The notes under the pieces were generated by a model that searched no databases, had not been told where the DNA came from, and saw nothing but the letters and a program-made list of their open reading frames with translations. Positions 1-8,373 of a stretch of DNA of 16,440 nucleotides are shown piece after piece (the stretch's first letter is position 1; the number at the start of each line of letters is the position of its first letter). A program made the translations under genes and the position numbers. The stretch is from Ruminococcus sp. CAG:488 (GTDB taxonomy: Bacteria; Bacillota; Clostridia; Oscillospirales; Acutalibacteraceae), in the NCBI GenBank assembly GCA_000434055.1, contig HF999638.1, positions 1-16,440 of the forward strand. The letters run 5' to 3'.

Positions 1-1206
1 CGCTCTTCCGACGATGCCTCCGACATACTTATCACCTGTAACCGAACCGTAATTTTTACAATTTGAAATATTAAATACGGTGTTTTCTCCGGAATTTCCG
101 ATAAAACCGCCGCAATTGTTTTGAGCACTTACTTCTCCTCTCATAATGGAATTTGTAATATTCGCTTCGGCATTTACAATATAGCCGATAAATCCTCCGC
201 CGCTTTCACCACTGCAAACGGTTCCCTCCATTATAACATTTTCAATTGTAGTTTTACCTGATGTCCACCCGATAAGTCCGCCGTGGTCGGAATCCTTTTT
301 TGCCAAATTCTTATCATAAACAAAGGTTGTCGAAGCAACACTAACCATCGGCGTATCATTTTTTATAATTATTTCGGCCCCGATTGATTCACCTACGAAT
401 CCACCTTCTTTATTGCCTCGTCTATTGTCATCTTGATTCGGGGAAACCTTTGTGTTGATTACTTTGCAATTGGTAAATACAGTTTTTTTAAAGGTTTGAC
501 CTACAATGCCACCGCATCCGTAGCCGTAATCATTCTCTCTTCCATCTCTTCCGAATTTAATAATTTTCGCTCCGTCAACCGTAACATTATTAATCTGTAC
601 GTCCGTATAAGCAGCGCTGCTTTCGCCCTCAATTTTTCCAATCAGAGCGCCTAATCCGTACACGTTTGTTCTGCTTTTGTCTCGTCTATTTAACACCTTA
701 ATATAAGTGTCCTTAATTGTAAGATCCTTTACAATGCCGCCGCTCATTTTTCTGATAACACCGAAGCCGCCAACATTTGTTCGCTCTGATTTGTCTATAC
801 TCTGCCTATAATTGGCTACAATATGATTAGCACCGTCAAGCTCGCCGTACCAAGCCGTTGCAGAATCATCCCAATACGCATATGTTATTCCGCTAAAATC
901 AACGTTACAGTCAAGAACAACCTTTTTACCGTTAAATGTGGTCGGATTTTTAAGAAAATACGCGAATCCGTTACCTGTCTTGATTGTATATGTACTTCCT
1001 GACAGTGTGTAGTCTGTGCCGGATGTCCATGTACCGTTTTCATTTGTAACCTTCGAATAAACAACATCAGCCGCCGAAGCCTTCGGAAGAAGCTCCGAAA
1101 GCACACTCGGTTCAAAGATGAAGAAGGTTGTGAACATCATGACAAGGCACAATGCCACACTGATGAATTTCCGTCCGCCGCGGACGAGAGATCGATTGAT
1201 TTTCAT
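1..1206 (-). CDS. Secreted GLUG-repeat surface protein (partial, C-terminus beyond the left edge)
   Basis: This frame is open for 402 codons from the ATG at 1206 to base 1, so the C-terminus is missing. A typical signal peptide is visible: basic MKINRSLVRGGRK, a hydrophobic core at about residues 14-31, and a likely cleavage after ASA near residue 45. The exported part carries short glycine-rich motifs of GLUG type (G-G-hydrophobic-hydrophobic-G) near residues 186-190, 232-236, 268-272, 309-313, 337-341, 366-370 and 396-400. They are separated by beta-strand-like stretches of the kind 'I-x-N-V-x-V-x-G'. GLUG repeats are known from bacterial adhesins and IgA-protease-like surface proteins, where they probably form a beta-solenoid. 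No catalytic motif is visible in this part. A GAGGTG ribosome binding site lies 6 bases upstream of the ATG. An attachment role is inferred only; the missing C-terminus could hold an anchor or enzyme domain. Confidence 0.8.
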   Translation of the reverse strand, partial: MKINRSLVRGGRKFISVALCLVMMFTTFFIFEPSVLSELLPKASAADVVYSKVTNENGTWTSGTDYTLSGSTYTIKTGNGFAYFLKNPTTFNGKKVVLDCNVDFSGITYAYWDDSATAWYGELDGANHIVANYRQSIDKSERTNVGGFGVIRKMSGGIVKDLTIKDTYIKVLNRRDKSRTNVYGLGALIGKIEGESSAAYTDVQINNVTVDGAKIIKFGRDGRENDYGYGCGGIVGQTFKKTVFTNCKVINTKVSPNQDDNRRGNKEGGFVGESIGAEIIIKNDTPMVSVASTTFVYDKNLAKKDSDHGGLIGWTSGKTTIENVIMEGTVCSGESGGGFIGYIVNAEANITNSIMRGEVSAQNNCGGFIGNSGENTVFNISNCKNYGSVTGDKYVGGIVGRA

Positions 1207-1273
1207 GTTTTTCACCTCATAAAAAATTCAAATCAATTTTCACTTTCAAAATCTTGTTTTGAAATTTATTATC

Positions 1274-1301
1274 GGGATACATAGCAATCCCAGTTTGCTA
1301 T
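1274..1301 (-). other. Two mutually exclusive short hairpins at the 5' end of the GLUG-gene transcript
   Basis: ATAGCAA (1281-1287) is the inverse complement of TTGCTAT (1295-1301), with a 7-base loop. GGGAT (1274-1278) also pairs with ATCCC (1287-1291). The two pairings share bases and cannot form together. The predicted transcription start (about 1297) falls inside the first repeat, so it may instead be a DNA operator. No known riboswitch class is recognised. Confidence 0.3.
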
Positions 1302-1303
1302 AC

Positions 1304-1332
1304 ATTATAACACGTTTATATTCTTTATTCAA
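1304..1332 (-). promoter_or_regulatory. Sigma-A promoter for the GLUG-repeat gene
   Basis: On the minus strand, TTGAAT (1332-1327) is followed after exactly 17 bases by a perfect TATAAT (1309-1304), with an extended -10 TGT directly before it. Transcription would start near 1297 and leave a leader of about 90 nt before the ATG at 1206. Confidence 0.7.
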
Positions 1333-1710
1333 CCTTAAAAAAGGTTATATTTTCGTCAAAACATAGATTTTTTGCCTTTTTCCCCTTTTTCTTTGTTAAT
1401 TATCACGAAATACGGTCGTTATCAAAAATAACAGTTTTGAGTCGAATTTTATCGGCTTGCCGTTCTTTTTCTGTCTGCTTCTAAGGATATGCAATGCATA
1501 ATATTAACGAAATCAAATTGGACTTCGTCTGACTTAAATAAAAATGTTCCGCGGACTTGAAATTTTAGGCTTTTCTACGACGAATTCATTTTTATATCGT
1601 TATGTTTTCGGCAAATTTTGGCGTTTTTGTCGAGCAAATTGTGATTGACAGCGCCATGTGACACAAGCGGTTGTATCTTTGAAAATGATGTGTAAAATAT
1701 AATTTTTCTG
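1333..1710. other. Non-coding stretch with no recognised feature
   Basis: This AT-rich stretch between two divergent transcription units holds no coding frame of believable length, no tRNA or other known RNA, no tandem repeats and no DnaA-box cluster. A small AACCTT/AAGGTT inverted repeat (1331-1346) abuts the minus-strand -35 box. The TTGACA at 1645-1650 has no -10 box at a normal distance. Confidence 0.6.
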
Positions 1711-1739
1711 TTTAAATTTCTGCCGTAAAAGTGTATAAT
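1711..1739 (+). promoter_or_regulatory. Candidate promoter for the DnaD-DnaI-Tex operon
   Basis: TTTAAA (1711-1716) lies 17 bases before a perfect TATAAT (1734-1739). The start would be near 1746, about 35 nt upstream of the DnaD-like ATG. A second TATAAT at 1698-1703 lacks a good -35 box at proper spacing. Confidence 0.5.
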
Positions 1740-1780
1740 GTTATGGTAAATGCAATTATTGATGTAAAAGGAAGTTTATA

Positions 1781-2767
1781 ATGTCGTATATTTTTAATTC
1801 CTCTGTTCTCGGCTCCATGTTTGCCGTGCCGTCTCAGGTCGTGGATAACTACATAAAATTTGCGAGCGCTTCTCAGCTCAAGACCCTGCTTTGGATATGT
1901 CGACACATTTCAGAGCCGATCGACCCCGCCAAAATATCGAAGGAAATCGGATACAGCGTCAGTGACGTTGAAGATGCGCTGACCGTCATCGCAAGCTGGG
2001 GAGTTCTTATCGGAACGGATGTTTCCGTTGCTCCCGCTCCTATTGCCGCCGAAGAGCCGAAAGCAACGGAGCCGCCGAAGCAGCTTGAGGAAATTTCCGC
2101 TTTAAAGCCTTCAAGTGAACAGATAATGACACGCTGCAAGGAGGATCCCGAAATTCTCGCAATGTTCTCTGACATTGAAAAGATGCTCGGCAAAACTCTC
2201 GGTTACGACAGCAGAAGCATTCTTCTAATGATGCATGACCACTACGGTCTGCCGATTGAGGTAATTTATATGCTTGTCGATTATTGTAAATCCGTCGGTA
2301 AAAGCGGATTTTCATACATCTCAAAGGTCGGCAAGACTTGGGGTGAAAAGGAAATCGACACGATCGAAAAAGCGGACGAGCAAATAAAAATTCTCAACTC
2401 CTGTAACAAGCTTTGGAAAGAATTCGCCGAAATGGCAGGAATTCAGAATCCCAGACCGTCCTCGTCGCAGTCGGCTTATCTCAGAACATGGTCGGTCGAG
2501 CTGAAATTCAACGTTGAAATGATTTATCTTGCATATGAGGAAATGCTCAACCATTCGAGCAAAATAAGCTTCCCGTACATGAATAAAATCCTGATGAATT
2601 GGCACTCCAAGGGAATTAAAACCCCTGACGATATCGAAAAAGAAAAAGAAGAATACCGCAGGAAGAAATCACCTGTCGCACAGGCTAATATATCAAATGT
2701 ATCTTTTGATATTAACGAAATCAACCGCCGCGGCGAAGCATTGCCGGTATATAAGAAAGGAAGCTGA
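1781..2767 (+). CDS. DnaD-like primosomal replication protein with two DnaD C-terminal domains
   Basis: This 328-residue protein is probably part of the replication-initiation or restart primosome, which remodels DNA and helps recruit the helicase loader. An N-terminal winged-helix-like part (about 20-80) is followed by an Ala/Pro/Glu-rich linker (about 82-105). Two consecutive DnaD/DnaB_2-type helical domains then lie at about 126-203 and 205-287. Each ends in the family signature of an aromatic-containing helix and a conserved Trp: 'YISKVGKTW' ending at W187, and 'PYMNKILMNW' ending at W274. An AAAGGAAG ribosome binding site sits 6 bases before the ATG. The next gene, a DnaI/DnaC-type loader, begins 2 bases after the stop, which matches the known DnaD/DnaB-DnaI partnership in Firmicutes. 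Whether it works like Bacillus DnaD or DnaB cannot be told from sequence; its two-domain layout is also close to phage-type replication proteins. Confidence 0.88.
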   Translation: MSYIFNSSVLGSMFAVPSQVVDNYIKFASASQLKTLLWICRHISEPIDPAKISKEIGYSVSDVEDALTVIASWGVLIGTDVSVAPAPIAAEEPKATEPPKQLEEISALKPSSEQIMTRCKEDPEILAMFSDIEKMLGKTLGYDSRSILLMMHDHYGLPIEVIYMLVDYCKSVGKSGFSYISKVGKTWGEKEIDTIEKADEQIKILNSCNKLWKEFAEMAGIQNPRPSSSQSAYLRTWSVELKFNVEMIYLAYEEMLNHSSKISFPYMNKILMNWHSKGIKTPDDIEKEKEEYRRKKSPVAQANISNVSFDINEINRRGEALPVYKKGS

Positions 2768-2769
2768 AC

Positions 2770-3735
2770 ATGGCATACAGCAAGGAAACATATAAAAAAG
2801 CCGAGCAGGAGCTGGCACAAAGAAGAAACCGTGCGCTTGCCGAGCGTGAGGAACACCACAGAATTGCCGTTGAAGCCGTTCCCGAAATTCTTGAGGTTGA
2901 GGAAAGAATGTCCTCGGCAGGCTTGGCAACTATTAAAGCTCTCGGCATGGGGGCAGCGGACGCAAAGGAATACATAAAAAAGCTTTCGAAAATCAATCTT
3001 TCCGCACAGGCTCAGCGCAAGCTGCTTCTCAAGAACGGCGGCTTCCCCGTTGATTGGCTTGACGTTCGCTATTCATGCAAAAAGTGTGAGGATAAGGGCT
3101 ACGTTAACGGGCTCATGTGCGATTGCTTCAAGGAGCTTTTGACGTCGATTGAATACGAAAAGCTCTGCTCAAAGCTGCCTGTCAACGACTGTCGGTTTGA
3201 AAACTTCAAGCTCGACTATTACTCCGACGGGGTCGGCACAAGCCCGCGCAAAAGAATGGAAAGCGTGCTGAATTACTGCAAAACCTATGCCGTCGATTTC
3301 AACCGAAAATCATCAAGTCTCCTGCTCTACGGTCATACGGGGCTCGGAAAAACTCATCTTTCTCTTGCCATTGCGGGCAGGGTTGTTGAAGCGGGCTACG
3401 GAGTCATCTATTCCTCGGCACAAAACCTTTTCAACAAGCTTGAAAAAGAGAAATTCGGCCGTTCCGACGGCAACACCGAAGAAAATATACTTAATTGCGA
3501 CCTTTTGATAATCGACGATTTAGGAGCAGAATTTACAACTCAGTTCACGATTTCCTCGCTTTACAACATTGTTAATTCAAGAGGTCTTGAAGATAAGTCA
3601 ACAATTATAAGCACCAATCTCTCTCCCGAACAGCTTTTAAGCACCTACAGCGAAAGAATTGCTTCAAGAATTCTCAACAACTATACGCTACTGCGCTTTG
3701 ACGGCACAGATATAAGACAAATTAAAACGAGGTAA
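2770..3735 (+). CDS. DnaI/DnaC-like replicative helicase loader (AAA+ ATPase)
   Basis: This 321-residue AAA+ ATPase resembles DnaC, DnaI and IstB proteins, which load the replicative helicase onto DNA. The N-terminal third is charged and helical (about 1-90). It is followed by a zinc-binding-like cysteine cluster (C103, C106, C117, C119) as in the DnaI N-terminal domain. The ATPase core shows Walker A GHTGLGKTH (188-196), Walker B LLIIDD (245-250), a sensor-1 Asn in ISTNLS (N283) and an arginine-rich box SERIASR (294-300) likely holding the arginine finger. The gene lies 2 bases after the DnaD-like gene and 3 bases before tex, so the three are very likely co-transcribed. IstB, the transposase helper, is excluded by the absence of any transposase gene and by the zinc cluster and length. 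Confidence 0.88.
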   Translation: MAYSKETYKKAEQELAQRRNRALAEREEHHRIAVEAVPEILEVEERMSSAGLATIKALGMGAADAKEYIKKLSKINLSAQAQRKLLLKNGGFPVDWLDVRYSCKKCEDKGYVNGLMCDCFKELLTSIEYEKLCSKLPVNDCRFENFKLDYYSDGVGTSPRKRMESVLNYCKTYAVDFNRKSSSLLLYGHTGLGKTHLSLAIAGRVVEAGYGVIYSSAQNLFNKLEKEKFGRSDGNTEENILNCDLLIIDDLGAEFTTQFTISSLYNIVNSRGLEDKSTIISTNLSPEQLLSTYSERIASRILNNYTLLRFDGTDIRQIKTR

Positions 3736-3738
3736 TTT

Positions 3739-5904
3739 ATGGATATAATTCTTACACTTACAGCCGAATTCAACTTAAAAAAATGGCAGATTGAAAATGT
3801 TGTCTCGCTTATTGACGACGGTAACACTATTCCGTTCATTGCCCGATACAGAAAAGAGGCTCACGGTACACTCGACGATCAAACCCTGCGTGCAATCTCT
3901 GAAAGACTGGAGTATCTTCGCAATTTGGACAAGCGCCGTGAAGAGATACGTTCATCGATCGAGGGTCAGGAAAAGCTGACCGATGAAATCTCCGCCGCAC
4001 TCGATAAGGCGGCAACTCTTGCGGAATTGGAGGACATTTACCGTCCGTTCAAGCCCAAGAGAAAGACGAGAGCCTCCGTCGCAAGAGAAAAGGGACTTGA
4101 ACCGCTCGCTCAGGCTATCTATCTTCAGACAGCAAACAGTCCGTCTGCTATTGAGCTTGCCAAGAACTACATAAACGAGGAGAAAGAGGTCAACACCGCC
4201 GAGGACGCGCTCCAAGGCGCAATGGATATCATCGCCGAGGACATTTCGGATATGGCCGATATCCGCCGCAGACTGAAAAATCTTCTCAACGTTGTCGGCA
4301 TAGTAAATGTAAAAGCAAGCGACCCCGAAGCAAAGAGCGTTTATGAGCAATACTACGACTACTCCGAGCCTGTCAGCAAAATTGCCGACCACAGAATCCT
4401 CGCAATTAACCGCGGAGAAAATGAGGGATTTCTCAAGGTCAGCCTTGAGCTTGACCGGGTTAAGGCATTGAATGTCATTGCTTCCGAAATGCTCAACGAC
4501 AAAGGCTCGCCCTGTACAGACACGGTTCGTGACGCAGGCGTTGATGCATACGACAGACTGATTTTTCCGTCGGTCGAGCGTGAGATTCGCTCCGCATTGA
4601 CCGAGAGAGCCGACGCTTCGGCAATCAGAAATTTCTCGCTCAATTTAAAGGAGCTTTTGCTCCAGCCTCCCGTCAAGGGCAAGGTTGCGCTCGGGCTTGA
4701 TCCCGGATACAGAACAGGCTGCAAGGTTGCAGTCGTTGACGCAACCGGACGTGTGCTCGATACCGGAGTTGCTTATATCACCCACTCCGCCGCTCAGCAG
4801 GCGCAGGCAAAGGCACTTATAAAGAGTTTTATAAAGAAATACGGTGTGCAGATTATTGCAATCGGTAACGGAACGGCATCAAAGGAGACGGAAATTTTTA
4901 CCGCCGAGCTTCTCAAGGAGCTTGACACCGGCACCGCTTACATGGTAGTCAGCGAAGCCGGCGCATCGGTCTATTCCGCTTCAAAGCTTGCCGCCGAGGA
5001 ATTTCCGCAGTACGACGTTTCGCTCAGAAGTGCGGTTTCCATTGCAAGACGTTTGCAGGATCCTCTTGCCGAACTCGTTAAGATAGACCCGAAGGCAATC
5101 GGCGTAGGTCAATATCAGCATGACATGCCGAAGAAGGAGCTTGACAGCGCACTGAACGGCGTTGTTGAGGACGCAGTAAACAGCGTCGGCGTTGACCTCA
5201 ACACAGCTTCACCTTCACTTTTGACAAGGGTTTCCGGAATCAACTCGACCGTTGCAAAAAATATTGTCGCTTACCGTGAGGAAAACGGCGAATTTACTTC
5301 TCGGTCGCAGCTCAAAAAAGTGCCAAAGCTCGGCGCAAAGGCATTTGAGCAGTGTGCCGGCTTCATGCGCGTACCGGAGAGCAAAAATCTTCTTGATAAC
5401 ACGGGTGTTCACCCGGAAAGCTATACCGCCGCAAAGGCTCTGCTTGAAATCTGCGGCTACACGGTCAATGACGCCGCAAAAAACAAAATCGGCGATCTCG
5501 GCGAAAAGATTACCGCTCTCGGCGAAGAAAAGGTTGCCGAAAAAATCGGCGTAGGTGTCCCGACAATGCAGGATATCACTAAGGAGCTTATGCGCCCCGG
5601 CCGCGATCCGCGTGATGAGCTTCCGCCGCCGATGCTCCGTACAGATGTTATGGATATGAAGGATCTCAAGCCCGGCATGGAGCTGAAAGGAACGGTCAGA
5701 AATGTTATTGACTTCGGCGCTTTCATTGATATCGGTGTTCACCAGGACGGACTGGTTCACGTTTCGCAGATCACAAATCGCTATATAAAGCACCCGTCCG
5801 ACGTACTCAAGGTCGGACAGATCGTCACGGTTTGGGTGCTTGATGTTAATATCGAAAAGAAAAGAATTTCACTCACAATGAAAAAGCCCAAGGACATTGA
5901 ATAA
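3739..5904 (+). CDS. tex: Tex family RNA-binding / transcription accessory protein
   Basis: Full-length Tex (721 residues), a cytoplasmic nucleic-acid-binding protein related to eukaryotic Spt6. The domains are in standard order. A helical Tex N-terminal region (about 1-190) includes the hallmark 'IPFIARYRKEAHG' (31-43) and 'LEDIYRPFKPKRKTRA' (97-112). Next come a YqgF/RNase H-like domain beginning 'KVALGLDPGYRTG' (315-327), helix-hairpin-helix repeats (about 480-545, with 'SGINSTVAKNIVAYREENG' at 499-517), and a C-terminal S1 domain (about 645-716, 'GTVRNVIDFGAFIDIGVHQDG' region). Tex is linked to transcription-coupled processes and ribosome or RNA quality control in several bacteria, but its exact reaction is unsettled. 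The SD-like CGAGG lies at the very end of the previous gene. The stop overlaps the next start by one base (TAATG), implying coupled translation. Confidence 0.95.
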   Translation: MDIILTLTAEFNLKKWQIENVVSLIDDGNTIPFIARYRKEAHGTLDDQTLRAISERLEYLRNLDKRREEIRSSIEGQEKLTDEISAALDKAATLAELEDIYRPFKPKRKTRASVAREKGLEPLAQAIYLQTANSPSAIELAKNYINEEKEVNTAEDALQGAMDIIAEDISDMADIRRRLKNLLNVVGIVNVKASDPEAKSVYEQYYDYSEPVSKIADHRILAINRGENEGFLKVSLELDRVKALNVIASEMLNDKGSPCTDTVRDAGVDAYDRLIFPSVEREIRSALTERADASAIRNFSLNLKELLLQPPVKGKVALGLDPGYRTGCKVAVVDATGRVLDTGVAYITHSAAQQAQAKALIKSFIKKYGVQIIAIGNGTASKETEIFTAELLKELDTGTAYMVVSEAGASVYSASKLAAEEFPQYDVSLRSAVSIARRLQDPLAELVKIDPKAIGVGQYQHDMPKKELDSALNGVVEDAVNSVGVDLNTASPSLLTRVSGINSTVAKNIVAYREENGEFTSRSQLKKVPKLGAKAFEQCAGFMRVPESKNLLDNTGVHPESYTAAKALLEICGYTVNDAAKNKIGDLGEKITALGEEKVAEKIGVGVPTMQDITKELMRPGRDPRDELPPPMLRTDVMDMKDLKPGMELKGTVRNVIDFGAFIDIGVHQDGLVHVSQITNRYIKHPSDVLKVGQIVTVWVLDVNIEKKRISLTMKKPKDIE

Positions 5905-7124
5905 TGAACAAGCTCGACAGAAAAAACTCAAAAAAGCTAATATATCTATGCTCCCTTGCATATTTTGTCAGCTACCTTACAAGAATAAATTTCGCCGCCG
6001 TAATTGCAGCGATAATCTCCGACGGCTACATTGAAAAAGCAGCGGCAGGTGCAGTCACCACCGTCGGATTTATTACCTACGGCGTAGGTCAGCTCGTCAG
6101 CGGCAAGCTCGGCGACCGTTTTGATCCCAAAAAGCTGATGACTATCGGTTTCTGTTCAACAGCGGCGATGAATCTGCTCATTCCGTTTGTCAAGGGAGCG
6201 GTTCCGATGTGCCTTGTTTGGGGCGTGAACGGACTGGCACAGTCGCTCATGTGGCCGCCGATGCTCAAAATAATGAAAACGGCAATGAACGAAGATGATT
6301 TCAACAAAGGCTGCGTTCAGACAAATCTCGGAAGTACGGTCGCAACAATTATAATTTATCTGCTCTCCCCTGCCGTTATCTCCGTTTGGAGTTGGAAGGG
6401 TGTATTCTTTATCACTGCGCTTTGCGGCATTATCATGGCAATTACATGGTTCGCCGTGCTGACAAAAATAGAGAGGTCGGCAGACATCAAATATATTCTC
6501 AAAAAATCCTCTGACAAGAAAAAGAAAATGCACAGCCCGGCCATGCCGCTCATGTTGCTCATTTTAACGCTTGCGGCGATATTCTTCCAGGGAATTCTCC
6601 GCGACGGCGTAACGACATGGCTTCCGACCTACATTTATGAGTCATTCGGACTGAGCAGCGAAAAATCAATTCTTACCAGTGCGGTCATTCCGATTTTCTC
6701 ATACATCAGCCTGCAAATCTGCTCCAAGCTTTATAGCAAAACAGGCAGAAAGCCGTTCAAATGCGGACTGATGGTTTTCGCCGTCGGCGCTGCTTCAACG
6801 ATAATTCTTGTCGCATTTGGCGGTCATTCCGTCATTCTGACTGCGATTATGTGCGCACTCATCGTTGGCTGTATGCATGGAGTTAACCTTGTTCTCATCA
6901 GCTTTATTCCCGGAATTTACGGCAACAACGAAAATGTATCGGAACTTTCCGGTACGCTGAATTTCATGACATATGTAGGCTCGGCAGCTTCGGCTTACGG
7001 CTTCGCCCTGCTTTCGGACAGCTTCGGCTGGAACGGCACAATAATCAGTTGGGTCATAATTGCGCTGCTGGGCACAGTAACTGTCGGCGTCTGCAAAATA
7101 ATTGATAAGGAACCTCAGAAATGA
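5904..7124 (+). CDS. MFS transporter of the organophosphate:phosphate antiporter type
   Basis: This 406-residue integral membrane protein has about 12 hydrophobic segments split by a basic central loop (about residues 187-212, rich in Lys), as in the major facilitator superfamily. The first half shows the OPA-type pattern. An Arg-Asn pair in TM1 (SYLTRINF, 23-30) is followed by 'TYGVGQLVSGKLGDRFDPKK' (58-77), which includes the MFS loop motif G-x-L-x-D-R. OPA members (GlpT, UhpT, PgtP) exchange glycerol-3-phosphate or sugar phosphates for phosphate. The substrate here is unknown, and a regulatory or other organophosphate role is possible. The start overlaps the tex stop by one base, with AAGGAC as the ribosome binding site. 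The end overlaps the rRNA methyltransferase start by 4 bases (ATGA), so it is sandwiched between two RNA-related genes in one transcript. Confidence 0.85.
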   Translation: MNKLDRKNSKKLIYLCSLAYFVSYLTRINFAAVIAAIISDGYIEKAAAGAVTTVGFITYGVGQLVSGKLGDRFDPKKLMTIGFCSTAAMNLLIPFVKGAVPMCLVWGVNGLAQSLMWPPMLKIMKTAMNEDDFNKGCVQTNLGSTVATIIIYLLSPAVISVWSWKGVFFITALCGIIMAITWFAVLTKIERSADIKYILKKSSDKKKKMHSPAMPLMLLILTLAAIFFQGILRDGVTTWLPTYIYESFGLSSEKSILTSAVIPIFSYISLQICSKLYSKTGRKPFKCGLMVFAVGAASTIILVAFGGHSVILTAIMCALIVGCMHGVNLVLISFIPGIYGNNENVSELSGTLNFMTYVGSAASAYGFALLSDSFGWNGTIISWVIIALLGTVTVGVCKIIDKEPQK

Positions 7125-8299
7125 ACGATAAAAAGTCAAAGAAAGAACAAAAAACAAGCTTTTGCCCGGTCGCCGGAAAATGCGGCGGCTGCCAACTGCA
7201 AAACATGACATATGAACGTCAGCTTGGCTTTAAGGAAGCGAAGGTGGTCAAGCTTCTCGGCAAATACTGCCATGTTGATAACATAATCGGAATGGAGCAC
7301 CCGTTCCATTATCGCAACAAGGTTCAGGCTGCTTTCGGCTCAACAAGGGGCGGCAAAATAATCTCGGGCGTCTATCAGTCAAAGTCGCACAGAATAGTCT
7401 GCATCGACCGCTGCCGAATCGAAGACAGGAAAGCCGATGAAATCATCGTGACGATTCGTTCAATGATGCCGAAATATCGCATGACAGCTTATAACGAGGA
7501 CAGAGGCACGGGATTTTTGCGTCACGTGCTCGTTAAACGAGGCTTCAAAAGCGGTGAAATTATGGTTGTTCTTGTTACGGGAACTGTGGTTTTTCCCGGT
7601 AAAAATGCTTTCATAAAAGAACTGCTTGAAATTCACCCCGAGATAACAACTATCGTTCAAAATATCAACAATTCCGATACGAGCATGGTTCTCGGTGAAG
7701 CAGAAAAAGTTCTTTACGGCAAGGGTCATATTAAGGATTCGCTTTGCGGCTGTGTTTTCGGAATTTCGCCGAAATCGTTCTATCAAATAAATCCGATTCA
7801 GACCGAAAAGCTCTACAATAAAGCGATGGAGTTTGCGAATCTCACGGGTAAAGAGACCGTAATTGACGCTTATTGCGGCATCGGCACAATAGGTATCGTC
7901 GCCGCCAAGAAAGCTAAGCAGGTTATCGGCATTGAGGTCAACCGTGATGCCGTTCACGATGCGATTGCCAATGCCAAGCTTAATGATACAAAGAATATTC
8001 GATTTTACTGCGCCGACGCAGGCGAATTCATGGTTGACATGGCTTCGAACGGCGAAAAAGCGGACATTGTTTTCATGGATCCTCCGAGAGCGGGAAGCGA
8101 CAAGACGTTTCTTTCATCTGTCGTCACTCTCAGCCCGAAGAAAATCGTCTATATCTCCTGCAACCCCGAAACACAAGCGAGAGACCTCTCTTTCCTCGTC
8201 CGCAACGGCTATAAGGTCAGAAAAATTCAGCCCGTCGACATGTTCCCCCACACGGCACATGTGGAATGTATTGCACTTTTGACGAGAGGAAAGAACTGA
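7121..8299 (+). CDS. 23S rRNA (uracil-C5)-methyltransferase, RlmD/RlmCD type
   Basis: This 392-residue enzyme of the TrmA/RumA family transfers a methyl group from S-adenosylmethionine to C5 of uridine in RNA. The expected parts are visible. An iron-sulfur cluster motif C15-x5-C21-x2-C24 (CPVAGKCGGC) has a fourth Cys at C94. The SAM motif is DAYCGIGTIG (249-258), followed by 'DPPRAG' (320-325). The catalytic Cys is C347 in YISCNP and the general-base Glu is E382 in HVECIALL. The N-terminal TRAM RNA-binding domain of E. coli RumA is missing; the Fe-S motif begins only 15 residues from the start. In Firmicutes one such enzyme (RlmCD) modifies both 23S positions U747 and U1939, but the target here is an inference. 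AAGGAA lies 8 bases before the ATG, which overlaps the transporter stop. Confidence 0.93.
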   Translation: MNDKKSKKEQKTSFCPVAGKCGGCQLQNMTYERQLGFKEAKVVKLLGKYCHVDNIIGMEHPFHYRNKVQAAFGSTRGGKIISGVYQSKSHRIVCIDRCRIEDRKADEIIVTIRSMMPKYRMTAYNEDRGTGFLRHVLVKRGFKSGEIMVVLVTGTVVFPGKNAFIKELLEIHPEITTIVQNINNSDTSMVLGEAEKVLYGKGHIKDSLCGCVFGISPKSFYQINPIQTEKLYNKAMEFANLTGKETVIDAYCGIGTIGIVAAKKAKQVIGIEVNRDAVHDAIANAKLNDTKNIRFYCADAGEFMVDMASNGEKADIVFMDPPRAGSDKTFLSSVVTLSPKKIVYISCNPETQARDLSFLVRNGYKVRKIQPVDMFPHTAHVECIALLTRGKN

Positions 8300-8314
8300 A
8301 TATTACCATTTAAA

Positions 8315-8343
8315 CTGATTTAATAAATATTGATTTATATGAT
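8315..8343 (+). promoter_or_regulatory. Candidate promoter for the DUF4268 gene
   Basis: CTGATT (8315-8320) and TATGAT (8338-8343) are separated by 17 bases. The start would be near 8350, leaving a leader of about 25 nt. The -35 box is weak (3 of 6 matches) and the surroundings are AT-rich, so a chance match is possible. Confidence 0.35.
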
Positions 8344-8373
8344 TTATATTTCAATACAAGGAGAAATGTAACC

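Noticed and set aside
1494..1532. 12-codon frame after AAGGAT as a leader peptide
   Set aside because: Far from the next gene, AT-rich random context, no linked hairpins; spacing to AAGGAT can arise by chance.
1645..1676. TTGACA at 1645 as the operon promoter
   Set aside because: The nearest -10-like TTGTAT is 20 bases away; the pair at 1711-1739 has proper spacing and a perfect TATAAT.
2770..3735. IstB transposition helper of an insertion sequence
   Set aside because: There is no transposase gene or terminal inverted repeat; the cysteine cluster and DnaD neighbour fit a helicase loader.
5215..5793. Minus-strand open frame of 192 codons
   Set aside because: It lies wholly inside tex on the opposite strand, with no ribosome binding site; the tex frame is unbroken and has all family motifs.
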